DNA from: a bacterium HR17
Lineage (GTDB): Bacteria; Armatimonadota; Fervidibacteria; Fervidibacterales; Fervidibacteraceae
DNA length: 64,000 nucleotides
NCBI GenBank assembly: GCA_002898575.1
Contig: BEHT01000005.1
Location: 35,815-99,814 of the forward strand
Reading direction: 5' to 3'
Under the pieces are notes generated by a model, which was not told the DNA's origin, ran no database searches, and worked only from the letters and a program-made list of their open reading frames with translations. Below are positions 54,830 to 63,810 of the stretch, in pieces; the first letter of the stretch is position 1, and each line of letters starts with the position of its first letter. The position numbers were made by a program, and so were the translations under genes.

Positions 54830-55593
54830 TGAGCGCTCCAACCCCCGTCCACGATCAGCACGCTGCCCGTCATGTAACTGGACGCGTCGGATGCCAGCAA
54901 CAACAGCGGTCCTGCCAGTTCACGCAGTTCGCCCCACCGTCCCAACGGGATGTTGGCTGTAATGGCTGCCCGTGCGTCAAGTGGCAAAGCGGCGTTCATC
55001 GGCGTCAGGAACGGACCAGGGCACAAAGCGTTGACCGTCACGCCGTAAGGCGCCCATTCCAACGCCAAGGTGCGTGTCAATTGGATGACGCCGCCTTTCG
55101 TTGCGGTGTAAGGCGTTCGCCCTGCTAATCCGATCAGCCCCAGCACCGATGCGATGTTGATGACTCGTCCGTAGCGTTGCCCTACCATGTGCCGTCCGAC
55201 CGCCCGGCAGCATAGCCACACGCCCGTCAAGTTCACCGCCACGACTTGGTGCCACTCGTCCACTGAGAGTTCATGGATGGGGCGGCGGATATTGACGCCC
55301 GCATTGTTGACCAAAATGTCCACTTTGCCGAAAGCGGTTAACGCCCGATGCAGCATCGCATCTACCGCGTCGGGGTCTGTCACATCGGCGCACACGGGTA
55401 AAGTCGGTTCCCCCGTTTTTTCGTGCACCTCTGCCGCTGCCGCTTGCAGTTCGCTTGCGGTGCGGGCGACCATGACGACCTTTGCGCCCGCCGTCGCCAG
55501 CACTTCGGCGAAAAACTTACCTAAGCCACGGCTCGCCCCTGTCACCAGCGCTACCTTGCCGTCCAACCGAAACAACTCATCTGTCCACGCCAT
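54826..55593 (-). CDS. Short-chain dehydrogenase/reductase
   Basis: A 255-residue classical SDR. The cofactor motif TGASRGLG is at about 18-25, and the catalytic triad is Ser149 in NIASVLGL and Tyr162/Lys166 in YTATKGG. Family members include gluconate 5-dehydrogenase and 3-ketoacyl reductases; sequence alone does not fix the substrate. AAAGGAGGGTGA precedes ATG 55593. Just upstream is a degenerate gene end, so an operon partner may have been lost. Its 3' end overlaps the moaA 3' end. Confidence 0.9.
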   Translation of the reverse strand: MAWTDELFRLDGKVALVTGASRGLGKFFAEVLATAGAKVVMVARTASELQAAAAEVHEKTGEPTLPVCADVTDPDAVDAMLHRALTAFGKVDILVNNAGVNIRRPIHELSVDEWHQVVAVNLTGVWLCCRAVGRHMVGQRYGRVINIASVLGLIGLAGRTPYTATKGGVIQLTRTLALEWAPYGVTVNALCPGPFLTPMNAALPLDARAAITANIPLGRWGELRELAGPLLLLASDASSYMTGSVLIVDGGWSAH

Positions 55594-55595
55594 TT

Positions 55596-55660
55596 CGCTT
55601 CACCCTCCTTTACGCCTTCGCTCCAACCGCACAAAGTCCAAATCCATGACGATACCGGAT
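55596..55660 (-). pseudogene. Remnant of a CBM-like gene 3' end
   Basis: On the minus strand one frame reads SGIVMDLDFVRLERRRKGG then stop. It resembles the C-terminus of the large secreted protein at 59845-63588 (SGAGIVVELDFVRLE). At DNA level about 40 bases match 59850-59890, including GCACAAAGTCCAA on the plus strand. It is too short to be a gene and is probably the leftover end of a lost relative. Confidence 0.5.
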
Positions 55661-55857
55661 CGCTCCTTTAGCGGGCATAACAACTGAAGGGGGCTTTTTC
55701 CCGTCCACCTTATCCTGTAACGCTCGGAAGAAAGATGCTAACGACATCGTAGCACCCTTTACCCTCGCCGAGGGAGAAAAAGCCTTGAACGGAGCCTCAA
55801 CAACTCCACGCTCCCCCCGAACACGGAAACGCAAAGGGTAAAGGGCGCCAAGTAGAT

Positions 55858-56340
55858 TTAGGAGGGCATAAAACAATCGTTGAAATTGACAGTTGGATGG
55901 TGTCCACCGTCCGGTTCGTCCCAAAGGACCGTATGCCCTAACTCGTGACCAATAACGCAAGCCATCGCTACTTTGTCTCCTATCCCCCTTACTTGAGCCG
56001 CAGCCGAAATGGCGTTGTAGTAGACATCTATCACTGGCGCTCCGTAGGGTGAACCCCAACGATTAAGGGCATCTGGGTCTCCCCAGATAGGTCCATAGGT
56101 CTGAGCAAGAGTATTGGCGTTGTTAGGATCTTCACCCTCCTGAGGGTTGTCGGTATTGTTAGGGTCTGGAATTGTTATCGCACTCTCGCATTCAAAAGCC
56201 AAAGCAGTGGCATCTTTTGACTTAGAAATCCATCTTGAGAAGTTATGGCTTCGTTTGGGATGATGAAACTCCAATCTCCGTTCTGTGGGTCTCTCGGCAC
56301 TGCCCCAAAGTTCATCACGAACATGTCTCTAACTCCCCTT
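55858..56340 (-). pseudogene. Frameshifted C-terminal remnant of the zinc-metalloprotease-like protein
   Basis: Two frames on the minus strand together match the intact protein at 57289-59250. Frame 1 (about 56330-56175) reads DMFVMNFGAVPRDP and IPNEAITSQDGFLSQKMPLL, then stops after LLNARVR. Frame 2 (about 56205-55858) continues with AITIPDPNNTDNPQEGEDPN, TYGPIWGDPDALNRW and VIGHELGHTVLWDEPDGG. The intact protein has DMFVMNFGAGQEDP ... TWVVGHELGHTVLWHR. The frame change near 56200 and a missing internal stretch indicate a decayed copy. The HExxH motif is still readable but in a broken gene. Confidence 0.82.
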
Positions 56341-56388
56341 CGCCTTTCCTTGCTGCCGTTTAGACGAAGGAGAGGTTCACTTTGTTCC

Positions 56389-57276
56389 CTACTTTGGTGC
56401 GACATAAATCTTGCCGTTACGAACCTCCCATCCCCTTATCCCTGCCTGCCTCGCAAGCCAGTAAAATGGAACCCAAACTTTTCCGTCTTCCTCAAAAGGA
56501 GCGTAGGCAATGCCTTCCGTGTGTCCTTTCCCATTCTCCAACCGTTCAACAATTGGATGCCCCAAAAACAAGCGCCAAGTGATGTTTGGGGCATCAGGTT
56601 TTGTGACCCGAATGCCTTTCCCTCCTGCCACTTTGGTATTGGGGGCAATGGAACAGCCAAGCCCCAAAACCTTGCATGCTTCTTCAAGAGGGACTAAGAT
56701 GAAGTAATCTTCTTCACGAAAACGCAAAGGCAAAGGTCGCCATGTGTTCTTTGGCGGTGGTTGAGGAGGACGATAACCTTGGGCTATGTATCTTCGACAC
56801 ATCCTGGACTTACCTGGCAACAACGCTGGTCCCTTCCCAAACAATTGTTCTATTTCTTCATATATTGGGAGCGCCTCCTGAAAACGCCCCAGCGCAAAAT
56901 ATGAATCAGCCACAAGTTGGCGGGCATTTGCCGTTTTACGGTAGGCGCTGAGATTGAGAGATCTACCCTCTTCATAGGATTTAACCGTTAATCGCATTAT
57001 CTCACTCTTTTGGTAAGGGTCAGGTATAGGTCCTTTCACAACCCGATAGACCCATTTGGGCCACCATGCCACCCAAATGTCGGGGTCCTTCTGGTAAATC
57101 GGCAGAGCCGAATTCAAGGCTTGTTCATACTGCCCCTGGCAATAGTAGGCATAGGCTTTCTTGAGTCGCTCTGTAATTTCTTGAGTAGCTTTGAATTTTT
57201 GACCGTTCCCTAAAGTCATCATCACCCAAAGGCTGAGAACGACTACGTTGACCTTCGTAATCCATGAACATTTCAT
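56389..57276 (-). CDS. Secreted TPR and copper-amine-oxidase-N-like domain protein
   Basis: A 295-residue exported protein. A signal-like N-terminus (MKCSWITKVNVVVLSLWVMM) leads into TPR-like helices (TERLKKAYAYYCQGQYEQAL; ARQLVADSYFALGRFQEALP). The C-terminal about 110 residues look like the copper amine oxidase N-terminal-like module (FILVPLEEACKVLGLG, WVPFYWLARQAGIRGWEVRN, GKIYVAP). GGAGGG lies 7 bases before ATG 57276. It is 12 bases after the metalloprotease-like gene, so the two are probably co-transcribed. No catalytic function is assigned. Confidence 0.75.
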   Translation of the reverse strand: MKCSWITKVNVVVLSLWVMMTLGNGQKFKATQEITERLKKAYAYYCQGQYEQALNSALPIYQKDPDIWVAWWPKWVYRVVKGPIPDPYQKSEIMRLTVKSYEEGRSLNLSAYRKTANARQLVADSYFALGRFQEALPIYEEIEQLFGKGPALLPGKSRMCRRYIAQGYRPPQPPPKNTWRPLPLRFREEDYFILVPLEEACKVLGLGCSIAPNTKVAGGKGIRVTKPDAPNITWRLFLGHPIVERLENGKGHTEGIAYAPFEEDGKVWVPFYWLARQAGIRGWEVRNGKIYVAPK

Positions 57277-57288
57277 GGTCTATCCCTC

Positions 57289-59250
57289 CTACGGATTTAT
57301 TTTCCACCGGGTTTGGTCCCCCGGATTGACAGCACAAAATTCGGTAGGTGGATTTGCCCGCCAATCCATCCATTGCCAGATGAGACAATCATAAGTGGTT
57401 ATAGGATTTCCCGCCGCATCAAAGCCATTGTGGTGTCCATAGCCACCCAAATCGTTGCGATGCCACAGCACTGTATGTCCTAACTCATGCCCAACTACCC
57501 AGGTCAATACCTGTAATTCTGTTAAACCGTTAGGATTGGTATTTGGGTCAAGGCGTTCGTTTCTTAGGTAATCCACATCAACTTCAATCACTGGTGGACC
57601 CCAAAATTGCGGAATATAGCCCCAATCCCCTGGAGGGGCGATAGGACCTCCCGCGTTGTCCCAAATAGGACCGTAGGTGAAACCATACGCTCTAACATCC
57701 ACGATGAGGTCGCTATCGTCTATTACTCCATCACCATTAGTATCATCGGGTTGCCCATCGTTATCGGCATCTTGATAGCCTTCGATATCTCCTGGCACAA
57801 CAATCGCAGCATAGACATCTCTTATGTGAGCATAATGGTTCAGGTAGTTCACAACCCTTAGAGGATACCCTAAACCTTCTCTTGCATTCAAAAGCCAAAG
57901 CAGTGGCATGCCTTGACCTGGGAATCCATCTTGAGAAGTTATGGCTTCGTTTGGAATGGTTGCTGGCACATATGGGTCTTCTTGCCCTGCCCCAAAGTTC
58001 ATCACGAACATGTCTTTTAGCCTGGGGTTAAAGACAGTCCAAATTCCCTGAACTCTCAAACCACGATATTCCTCATAAACCGATAAGCCGTCGCCAAGGG
58101 TGCCATCACCAACAGGTTGATTGTCAAAATCCCCCAGAGAGTCAGCAGGATAAATTCCCATGTTTGCCTCCCACACATCTGCTATAAAGTTTCCATTGGC
58201 ATCGTAAGGAATCTCAACAGACCCGATAACCCCTGTATCTGTCCGACGAGCCGTAGCACTTCCTGGGGGAAAACCGTCAATGCCTGCGAGCAGGAAACCG
58301 TAACCTCCTCCATCAAAACACAGGATGCGCACTTCTGCCACTGTTGTCGGTTGCTGAGTAACTGCAACGGTGAAGTTATGGGTGTAAGGACCTTCCTCAT
58401 CCTCCTCCTGTGACCCGTAGACATTCATCCCTTCCAACTCTGGCGGGAACTGCAAATCTGCATCGTGGTCGTGAATATCGTTGACCTCAAAAGTTTCCCC
58501 TTCTTCAGTTTGGACAATATCCATGTCGTATGGGCAGGAAAAGTGGCTGTTCAAGCATTCCCCAGGCTCAGTGGAAGAGATCAGGTTGAAAGTCATGATA
58601 CCGCTCATCGGCTGACCTAAGTGGTCTACTTCTGGTTCAACCCACGCAATGAAACTTGGGCCAGTCGTGTTCGGGATGGGTCTCCAGTTGTAAGGGCAAG
58701 GAGTAATCCAAAATTCCCAAACGGTCACATTCCCGTTGTCGCTATTGTTTGAAACTGGAGGATCATCATAGTAAAGCCCCTCGTCGTCCACAACCAAAGT
58801 GATGTGAACGATACCGGGTCTGTCCCATGGAGCGCGATAGTGGGTGATTTGCTGTGCATTAACTACAGGGTCCAAAGGGATAAAATTGCCGTTGCTGTCC
58901 AAAGTTCCAAACTGCCCACCCGCTCCGTTGTCACTCCACATAACCCTAACTTTGCTGTCAGCAGCCCATCCATTAGGGTAAGGGCAACCAGGTGCTATAC
59001 ATTGGTCCCAGTCGGTAGCAGAAGCGACGTCAGCAAGGAAGGCGATTTCATAGCACCGAAGATGAGTGAGGGTGTAACTTGTCCCAGGGTAAAACAGCAT
59101 GACTATCGGTTTGGGAATGGAAGAACCTGCTGTCCAGTTGTGTTGGTGTTGCGGGGGTGGGTAAGGAGGGTAATAAGACGGTTGTGAACCTTCACTCTCT
59201 TTGAAACCACCAACTAGGCAAAGCATTACCGAGAGAGAGCCTTTCGCCAC
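57289..59250 (-). CDS. Secreted zinc-metalloprotease-like protein with Ca-binding repeat
   Basis: A 653-residue protein. The N-terminus (VAKGSLSVMLCLVGGFKESE) is a short hydrophobic segment. Residues about 50-330 are beta-rich. An EF-hand/dockerin-like acidic repeat (DADNDGQPDDTNGDGVIDDS) lies near 495-514. The zinc motif HELGH is at about 588-592, with a possible third ligand in the His-rich stretch that follows (WHRNDLGGYGHHNG). Family membership is not certain; it resembles secreted gluzincin/metzincin-like proteins found with internal repeats. GTG 59250 has AAGGAGGG 9 bases upstream; the longer open frame to 59370 has no support. Relics of a paralogue lie on both sides. Confidence 0.78.
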   Translation of the reverse strand: MAKGSLSVMLCLVGGFKESEGSQPSYYPPYPPPQHQHNWTAGSSIPKPIVMLFYPGTSYTLTHLRCYEIAFLADVASATDWDQCIAPGCPYPNGWAADSKVRVMWSDNGAGGQFGTLDSNGNFIPLDPVVNAQQITHYRAPWDRPGIVHITLVVDDEGLYYDDPPVSNNSDNGNVTVWEFWITPCPYNWRPIPNTTGPSFIAWVEPEVDHLGQPMSGIMTFNLISSTEPGECLNSHFSCPYDMDIVQTEEGETFEVNDIHDHDADLQFPPELEGMNVYGSQEEDEEGPYTHNFTVAVTQQPTTVAEVRILCFDGGGYGFLLAGIDGFPPGSATARRTDTGVIGSVEIPYDANGNFIADVWEANMGIYPADSLGDFDNQPVGDGTLGDGLSVYEEYRGLRVQGIWTVFNPRLKDMFVMNFGAGQEDPYVPATIPNEAITSQDGFPGQGMPLLWLLNAREGLGYPLRVVNYLNHYAHIRDVYAAIVVPGDIEGYQDADNDGQPDDTNGDGVIDDSDLIVDVRAYGFTYGPIWDNAGGPIAPPGDWGYIPQFWGPPVIEVDVDYLRNERLDPNTNPNGLTELQVLTWVVGHELGHTVLWHRNDLGGYGHHNGFDAAGNPITTYDCLIWQWMDWRANPPTEFCAVNPGDQTRWKINP

Positions 59251-59309
59251 ATCCCTGCTCCCTCCTTGTAATTCCATCTCACTGCTTTTATAGTAGCACA
59301 TTGGAAGGG

Positions 59310-59848
59310 TAGTGTCAATACTTTTAACCGCCCTTCCCACTGTCCGTTCACACGAGTTGCATCCATGCAATATCCAGGTTCAGCGGAGGCACTGATGTGA
59401 TCACCGATAGGTTCTAACCAAGCGACAAAGGTCAATGCACCATCTAACGATAGCACCCATTCCGTGTGCCCCGTCACTCATCCGAAACACCCAAACTGTC
59501 CAATAGCCGTCAAAGACCCCAACCACTGCCGCTTTGAGGTAGGTCATTGGCAAAAAGGCATCGTCATCCACCGTCACAGAAATCCTAACCACCTTAGGTT
59601 CCATCGGGACAACCCTGTCACCGACCCTTCTGGCAGTTCGGTAACGGGGTCGTCAAAGGACCGTTGGGGACAACCCGGTGCCCTTGCCCCTCAAAGTGTC
59701 CAAACTCTCTGCCTGCTTCATCGTCATCCCCACTAACAACACGCCAACCGTCGTAAAGAATCCGACCCAACGGGCAAATATCGTTGTCCGCATTCGCCCC
59801 ACTGACCACCGATTGGACATAGATCGGCACCATCTCTTGCGCCATCAT
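59310..59848 (-). pseudogene. Frameshifted N-terminal remnant of the zinc-metalloprotease-like protein
   Basis: Three minus-strand frames together match residues about 100-230 of the intact protein downstream. One reads GDDDEAGREFGHFEGQGHRV (intact: AGGQFGTLDSNGNF). The next reads KVVRISVTVDDDAFLP and YWTVWVFRM (intact: GIVHITLVVDDEGLY, VTVWEFWI). The last reads LTFVAWLEPIGDHISASAEP (intact: PSFIAWVEPEVDHLG, SSTEPGEC). Together with the remnant at 55858-56340 this looks like the two ends of one older copy, separated by the intact gene and its neighbour. Confidence 0.78.
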
Positions 59849-62800
59849 TCTAACCGCACAAAGTCCAACTCCACGACGATGCCGGCGCCGCTGCCGGGGT
59901 CAAGACGCAACTGGGTGATGGTGCCGCGCCATTCAGGCGAACCGCTTAAGTCCACCCGCAATTCATGCCATTGCCCATCTATTGGCAGCGGGAACTTGAC
60001 GCTTTTGCTTTCGCTCCATTGCGGGTCATCGTCCCGCGTCCAAAACACTTGTCCTATCGGCTGGGCATTGAGCGGCACTTGCACCCGCAACCGCAGCACC
60101 AAAGTCCGCGACTGCGTCGCTGCGACGCGAATGGGTGGGCTATGCATGTAAGGGTCGGCGCCCACGGAACGGGTGTGCAAAATGCCATTAGCCACTTCAA
60201 AGGGCGCAAGGTCATGGATGGGCGTCCAATCGTCGGGGTCGCTGTCGGTGTTGAACTCCCACACCGGGCGCTCCCACACAACACCCAACCTCTCGTAGAC
60301 CGTCGGCGTCACACCTACCACCCGCACTGTCACCGTCGGCTTTGCGTGCCGCAGCGTCAGCACGACCCATTTACGGCGGGCATCGTAGCGGAAGGCGACG
60401 GGGTGTTCATCGGCAAACACTTGGCGGGGCGCCGTTACGCCTGCGACGACCGTTTGGGTTTCGGTGACGCCTTCAGGTGCACGCAGTCCGAGGTTCAATG
60501 TGCCATCGTGCCATTCAGCGCGTTCTACGATGCCGTCGCTGGTGACGCGGATGGGAGGTTGCGTGTTCACCGCGACCGTCGCGTAATCGCCGGCGTCGTC
60601 GTGTTCGTTGCGCAGCAACCACAAGTTGCGGACGATACCGAACGGGTCAAGGATGCCTTTGTCGTTGGGCGCGTAACGATAAGTCAGCGCCACGCTGTCA
60701 GGGTAGTTACCGTTGGGGTGATTGACCGCTGCTTGCTGCTGGATGGCGCAGACGGTGATGCCCTCAGCGATGTGTCGCCAGAAGTCAGGAGATTGAGAGG
60801 GAGCAATTGGGGACAGGCGCAAGGCAGCGGAAAGGTTGAGCAGTGCGTAGGCGTAGTCCAACCCGTTCCATTGCACGGGCGTGCCGAACCAAGGTGCTGC
60901 CGCAAAGAAACTCGTCCCGAACACCGGAATGGACGCATAGCGCATCATCGTCGGGCGGTCAGGCGGGTTCCACAAGTAGATGAACGGCAACCCCGTTTTC
61001 GCCCAGTCAACGGCGCGCCGCAGCCAATAAGCGTCACCTGTTAACCGCCACGCTTCAAGGTAAGCGTGAACGGCGTTGGCTGCTGCCAACACATCGGGAC
61101 AATGCAAAGGCACTTCCCAAGTTTGTGCCCCTTCGGGACGAACAAAAGTCGCATCTATGAAGCGGATGGCTTTCAAGCCCAGTTCCGCCGCCCGCGTGGA
61201 ACCCGTCACGCGGGCGTAACGGAGCAACGCGACAGCGCGGCGCAACTGAAAAGTGCAAGTGCCCACCGTTGTGTCGCCCTCTTTGCCGTATTCGTCCAGC
61301 GAGCGATGGGGTGCGAACTTGCGGAGCATCTCCAGCGTCCAACCGCGATCCAGCGCGAAGCCCCACGAGCCGTCGGCGCGTTGTGTTTTGGCGTCATCAA
61401 TTGCGGAGCGTTCCAACACTTGCAACCATGCCAGCAATTTCCCGTAGCGTTCAGAACGCATCCCGTGTTTGCTGCGGCGAAAAGTTTCGGCGTCGTCGTA
61501 AGGGCGCTGTGGAACAGGTGGCAGCGGGAATTTGGCGAAATAGGCGTCGTAAGCGTCCAAGATACCGCCCTTGCCGCCGATGATCCATGCCGTCATTTGC
61601 AGCGGATTGTTTGCGCCCAAACGCAAGGGCGTTTGCCCCCACAGTGCGTTTTCCTTGATCCATTTGGGCACATTCGGCACCATCAAACCGAGCAAGTGGT
61701 TGTCCTGAGCAGCGACAGTGTTGGGCACGACAAAAATTGGCTGCGGACACAGCCCTGTTTCAGCGCCTTGCCCCTCACCGTCCATCCACCCTTGCAGCGC
61801 GTCCCACATCAACCCGACGAACACACCGTCATGGGCGATGACCATCAGCGGTTGCGTGAGTTTGTAAGGGTGCGGGACGATGTGCAAGTGATGGGGTGGA
61901 TCGCTGTAACGGGCATCGTCTACGCGTTCGTCCGCCAACAGCCAATAGACACCGGGCAACAGTGCCATGTCCTTGCGCGTCCCGAAGGCATGGTCGCCGA
62001 CGAACAGGGTCGGTCCGTGTACGCCCAGCAAGTATTGGGGACGGTCTGCCTGCAGCCGCCACACGACTTTGATGCCGACACCGTCGGGCTCAAACCGCAC
62101 CTCGCCTTGCCATTGCCCGTTGTCAAACGGGTCTGCCCATCGGAAAGGGAAAACGAGACCGCCATTGTCCAACCGTTGCGCCTTATCGGCAAAGATAGAC
62201 CGCATCACACCTTGCCGTCGGAGCGTTTGATAACCTACCAGCAACAGTTGGGGCGACAACGCCATGCGCCGCCACGCCGTGCCGTCGTGCACCTCAACGG
62301 CGAACACGCCGTAACCAAACGGGTTACGGGGCAGCAGCAGGCGCAAGCGTTCAGTCGTAACGGTGAGCGTCTGACGGTCGCGGTCATTAATGGGTTGGCT
62401 GACGATGGCGCGGGCGACCGCTGTGGTCGCCATCTGACGGCTCGTGAGCCGCACCGTTGCATCTACTACTTGCGGGCGTTGCGGTCGCACTTGCCACACA
62501 AGTTGCCGTTCGCCAGGCGGCACCACCGGCAGCTTTTGCCTACCCGCGCCGCTCTGCAAAGTCAGCCCGTTCAAGGTCAGTGCTACTTGCACGCTGTCTG
62601 CGACTGCATCGCCGTCATTGCGCAACACCAACCGCAGCGTGTGGGGTTGCCCCGCAAACAGAAGGGCGTTGGCAAACCCAAAACTCGTCAACCGTAATTG
62701 CGCCACGCAAACATGCTCCACACGCTCATCCACTTGTGGATGGACGCGCCACTGAACGACGAACTTTGTCCCGTTGCGCCGAACACCCCGCACCGACCAC

Positions 62801-63588
62801 CACAAAGTCGCCGTCCCGTTGGGTGCAACGCTCTGTGGGATGTCGGATGGCTTCACTTCAAACCCTTTGGGCGCTTGCAATTGCGCCGTGACAGGTGCGG
62901 GAATATCGCCCGTGTTTTCCAGTTGCACCGCCAAATAGCCGTGTTCACCGGCGCGCAACCCTTCTTCAATGCGGACATCGCGCAACCGCAAATGCCAACC
63001 TGCCCTTTCAGCGTAACGGAAGTCATCAAAGATGACCGCAGCAGGTGCGGGTTGACCGCCCTCGTTGATGCGCAAGCCAATTTGCACCGCGCGCACCTCA
63101 GGCTTGTCCGAGAAGTCAAATGCCAACACGCCCGTGTGCCATTTGCCGTCGCCGGCAAATTGGTGCGGGACGATGTAAGCGAACCGTGTCGCGCCGCCCT
63201 CCAAGTTGTCCGTTTTCATCGGGATGGCGTAAACGCGCACATTGTCCGTCGTCGCCTTGAGCACTTTGAACCGGAAAACCAGCGCGCCTTTTTTGATGGG
63301 CAACATCGCTCCGATGTCGGGCACGACCTCGCCTTCTTTGCCCGCTTTGTAGGTGCGATTGACGCCGACGGTCACAGGCTTGCGGGCTTCCATGTAAAGC
63401 GCGAAGCGCCCATCCGCAGCATCGGTTGTCACCCGCACGATCGCGGCATCTCTGTCCGATGCAAACCAAACCCAGCCGACGGGAAACTGGTAAGCGCCCA
63501 ACTCTTCAAAACTGCCGTTAGCCAGTTGCGCCCATATTGCGTTGCTCCCCACCATCAACAAGGTCAACACGATTGCCCCGCGTCCCAT
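59845..63588 (-). CDS. Very large secreted protein with a carbohydrate-active enzyme-like layout
   Basis: A 1247-residue exported protein. Signal peptide MGRGAIVLTLLMVGSNAIWA is followed by beta-sandwich domains (NGSFEELGAYQFPVGWVWFA; IPAPVTAQLQAPKGFEVKPS, an NPCBM/CARDB-like pattern). The central region (about 620-1010) is helical with repeating hairpins (DAYDAYFAKFPLPPV, LRRAVALLRYARVTGSTRAA, DVLAAANAVHAYLEAWRLTG) resembling alpha/alpha-barrel glycosidases or lyases. The C-terminal about 120 residues form a CBM-like jelly roll ending GIVVELDFVRLE. No catalytic pair can be assigned from sequence alone. GGGGTGA is 6 bases before ATG 63588. Likely acts on an extracellular polysaccharide. Confidence 0.72.
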   Translation of the reverse strand: MGRGAIVLTLLMVGSNAIWAQLANGSFEELGAYQFPVGWVWFASDRDAAIVRVTTDAADGRFALYMEARKPVTVGVNRTYKAGKEGEVVPDIGAMLPIKKGALVFRFKVLKATTDNVRVYAIPMKTDNLEGGATRFAYIVPHQFAGDGKWHTGVLAFDFSDKPEVRAVQIGLRINEGGQPAPAAVIFDDFRYAERAGWHLRLRDVRIEEGLRAGEHGYLAVQLENTGDIPAPVTAQLQAPKGFEVKPSDIPQSVAPNGTATLWWSVRGVRRNGTKFVVQWRVHPQVDERVEHVCVAQLRLTSFGFANALLFAGQPHTLRLVLRNDGDAVADSVQVALTLNGLTLQSGAGRQKLPVVPPGERQLVWQVRPQRPQVVDATVRLTSRQMATTAVARAIVSQPINDRDRQTLTVTTERLRLLLPRNPFGYGVFAVEVHDGTAWRRMALSPQLLLVGYQTLRRQGVMRSIFADKAQRLDNGGLVFPFRWADPFDNGQWQGEVRFEPDGVGIKVVWRLQADRPQYLLGVHGPTLFVGDHAFGTRKDMALLPGVYWLLADERVDDARYSDPPHHLHIVPHPYKLTQPLMVIAHDGVFVGLMWDALQGWMDGEGQGAETGLCPQPIFVVPNTVAAQDNHLLGLMVPNVPKWIKENALWGQTPLRLGANNPLQMTAWIIGGKGGILDAYDAYFAKFPLPPVPQRPYDDAETFRRSKHGMRSERYGKLLAWLQVLERSAIDDAKTQRADGSWGFALDRGWTLEMLRKFAPHRSLDEYGKEGDTTVGTCTFQLRRAVALLRYARVTGSTRAAELGLKAIRFIDATFVRPEGAQTWEVPLHCPDVLAAANAVHAYLEAWRLTGDAYWLRRAVDWAKTGLPFIYLWNPPDRPTMMRYASIPVFGTSFFAAAPWFGTPVQWNGLDYAYALLNLSAALRLSPIAPSQSPDFWRHIAEGITVCAIQQQAAVNHPNGNYPDSVALTYRYAPNDKGILDPFGIVRNLWLLRNEHDDAGDYATVAVNTQPPIRVTSDGIVERAEWHDGTLNLGLRAPEGVTETQTVVAGVTAPRQVFADEHPVAFRYDARRKWVVLTLRHAKPTVTVRVVGVTPTVYERLGVVWERPVWEFNTDSDPDDWTPIHDLAPFEVANGILHTRSVGADPYMHSPPIRVAATQSRTLVLRLRVQVPLNAQPIGQVFWTRDDDPQWSESKSVKFPLPIDGQWHELRVDLSGSPEWRGTITQLRLDPGSGAGIVVELDFVRLE

Positions 63589-63689
63589 CGCTTTTCACCC
63601 CACTTGTCAACTGCACAACGATTGATCGCCACCAAAGATTAGCGCTACATTCAAAGCATCCCCAATGCCCCAATCGTCCCTATAGAAGT

Positions 63690-63718
63690 TCGGAGGGCGG
63701 CTCTCCTGAGCCGCCGAA
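63690..63718 (+). repeat. Half family A repeat
   Basis: TCGGAGGGCGGCTCTCCTGA then GCCGCCGAA: left outer arm and hairpin 2 only. It sits upstream of the large secreted-protein gene in a repeat-filled end region. Confidence 0.75.
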
Positions 63719-63730
63719 CTCCGAACTCTC

Positions 63731-63795
63731 GGTAGCGTCGCCCTTTATGGGCGACGGTCGTTAAACGACCGTCGGGGATAAACCCCGACGCTACC
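63731..63795 (-). repeat. Family B repeat
   Basis: A clean 65-bp unit, GGTAGCGTC ... GACGCTACC, with inner hairpins GCCCTTTATGGGC, GACGGTCGTT/AACGACCGTC and GGGGATAAACCCC. Joined through TATGGTTTTAATC-type linker DNA to the A half unit that follows. Confidence 0.82.
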
Positions 63796-63810
63796 ATAGG
63801 TTTTAATCAA

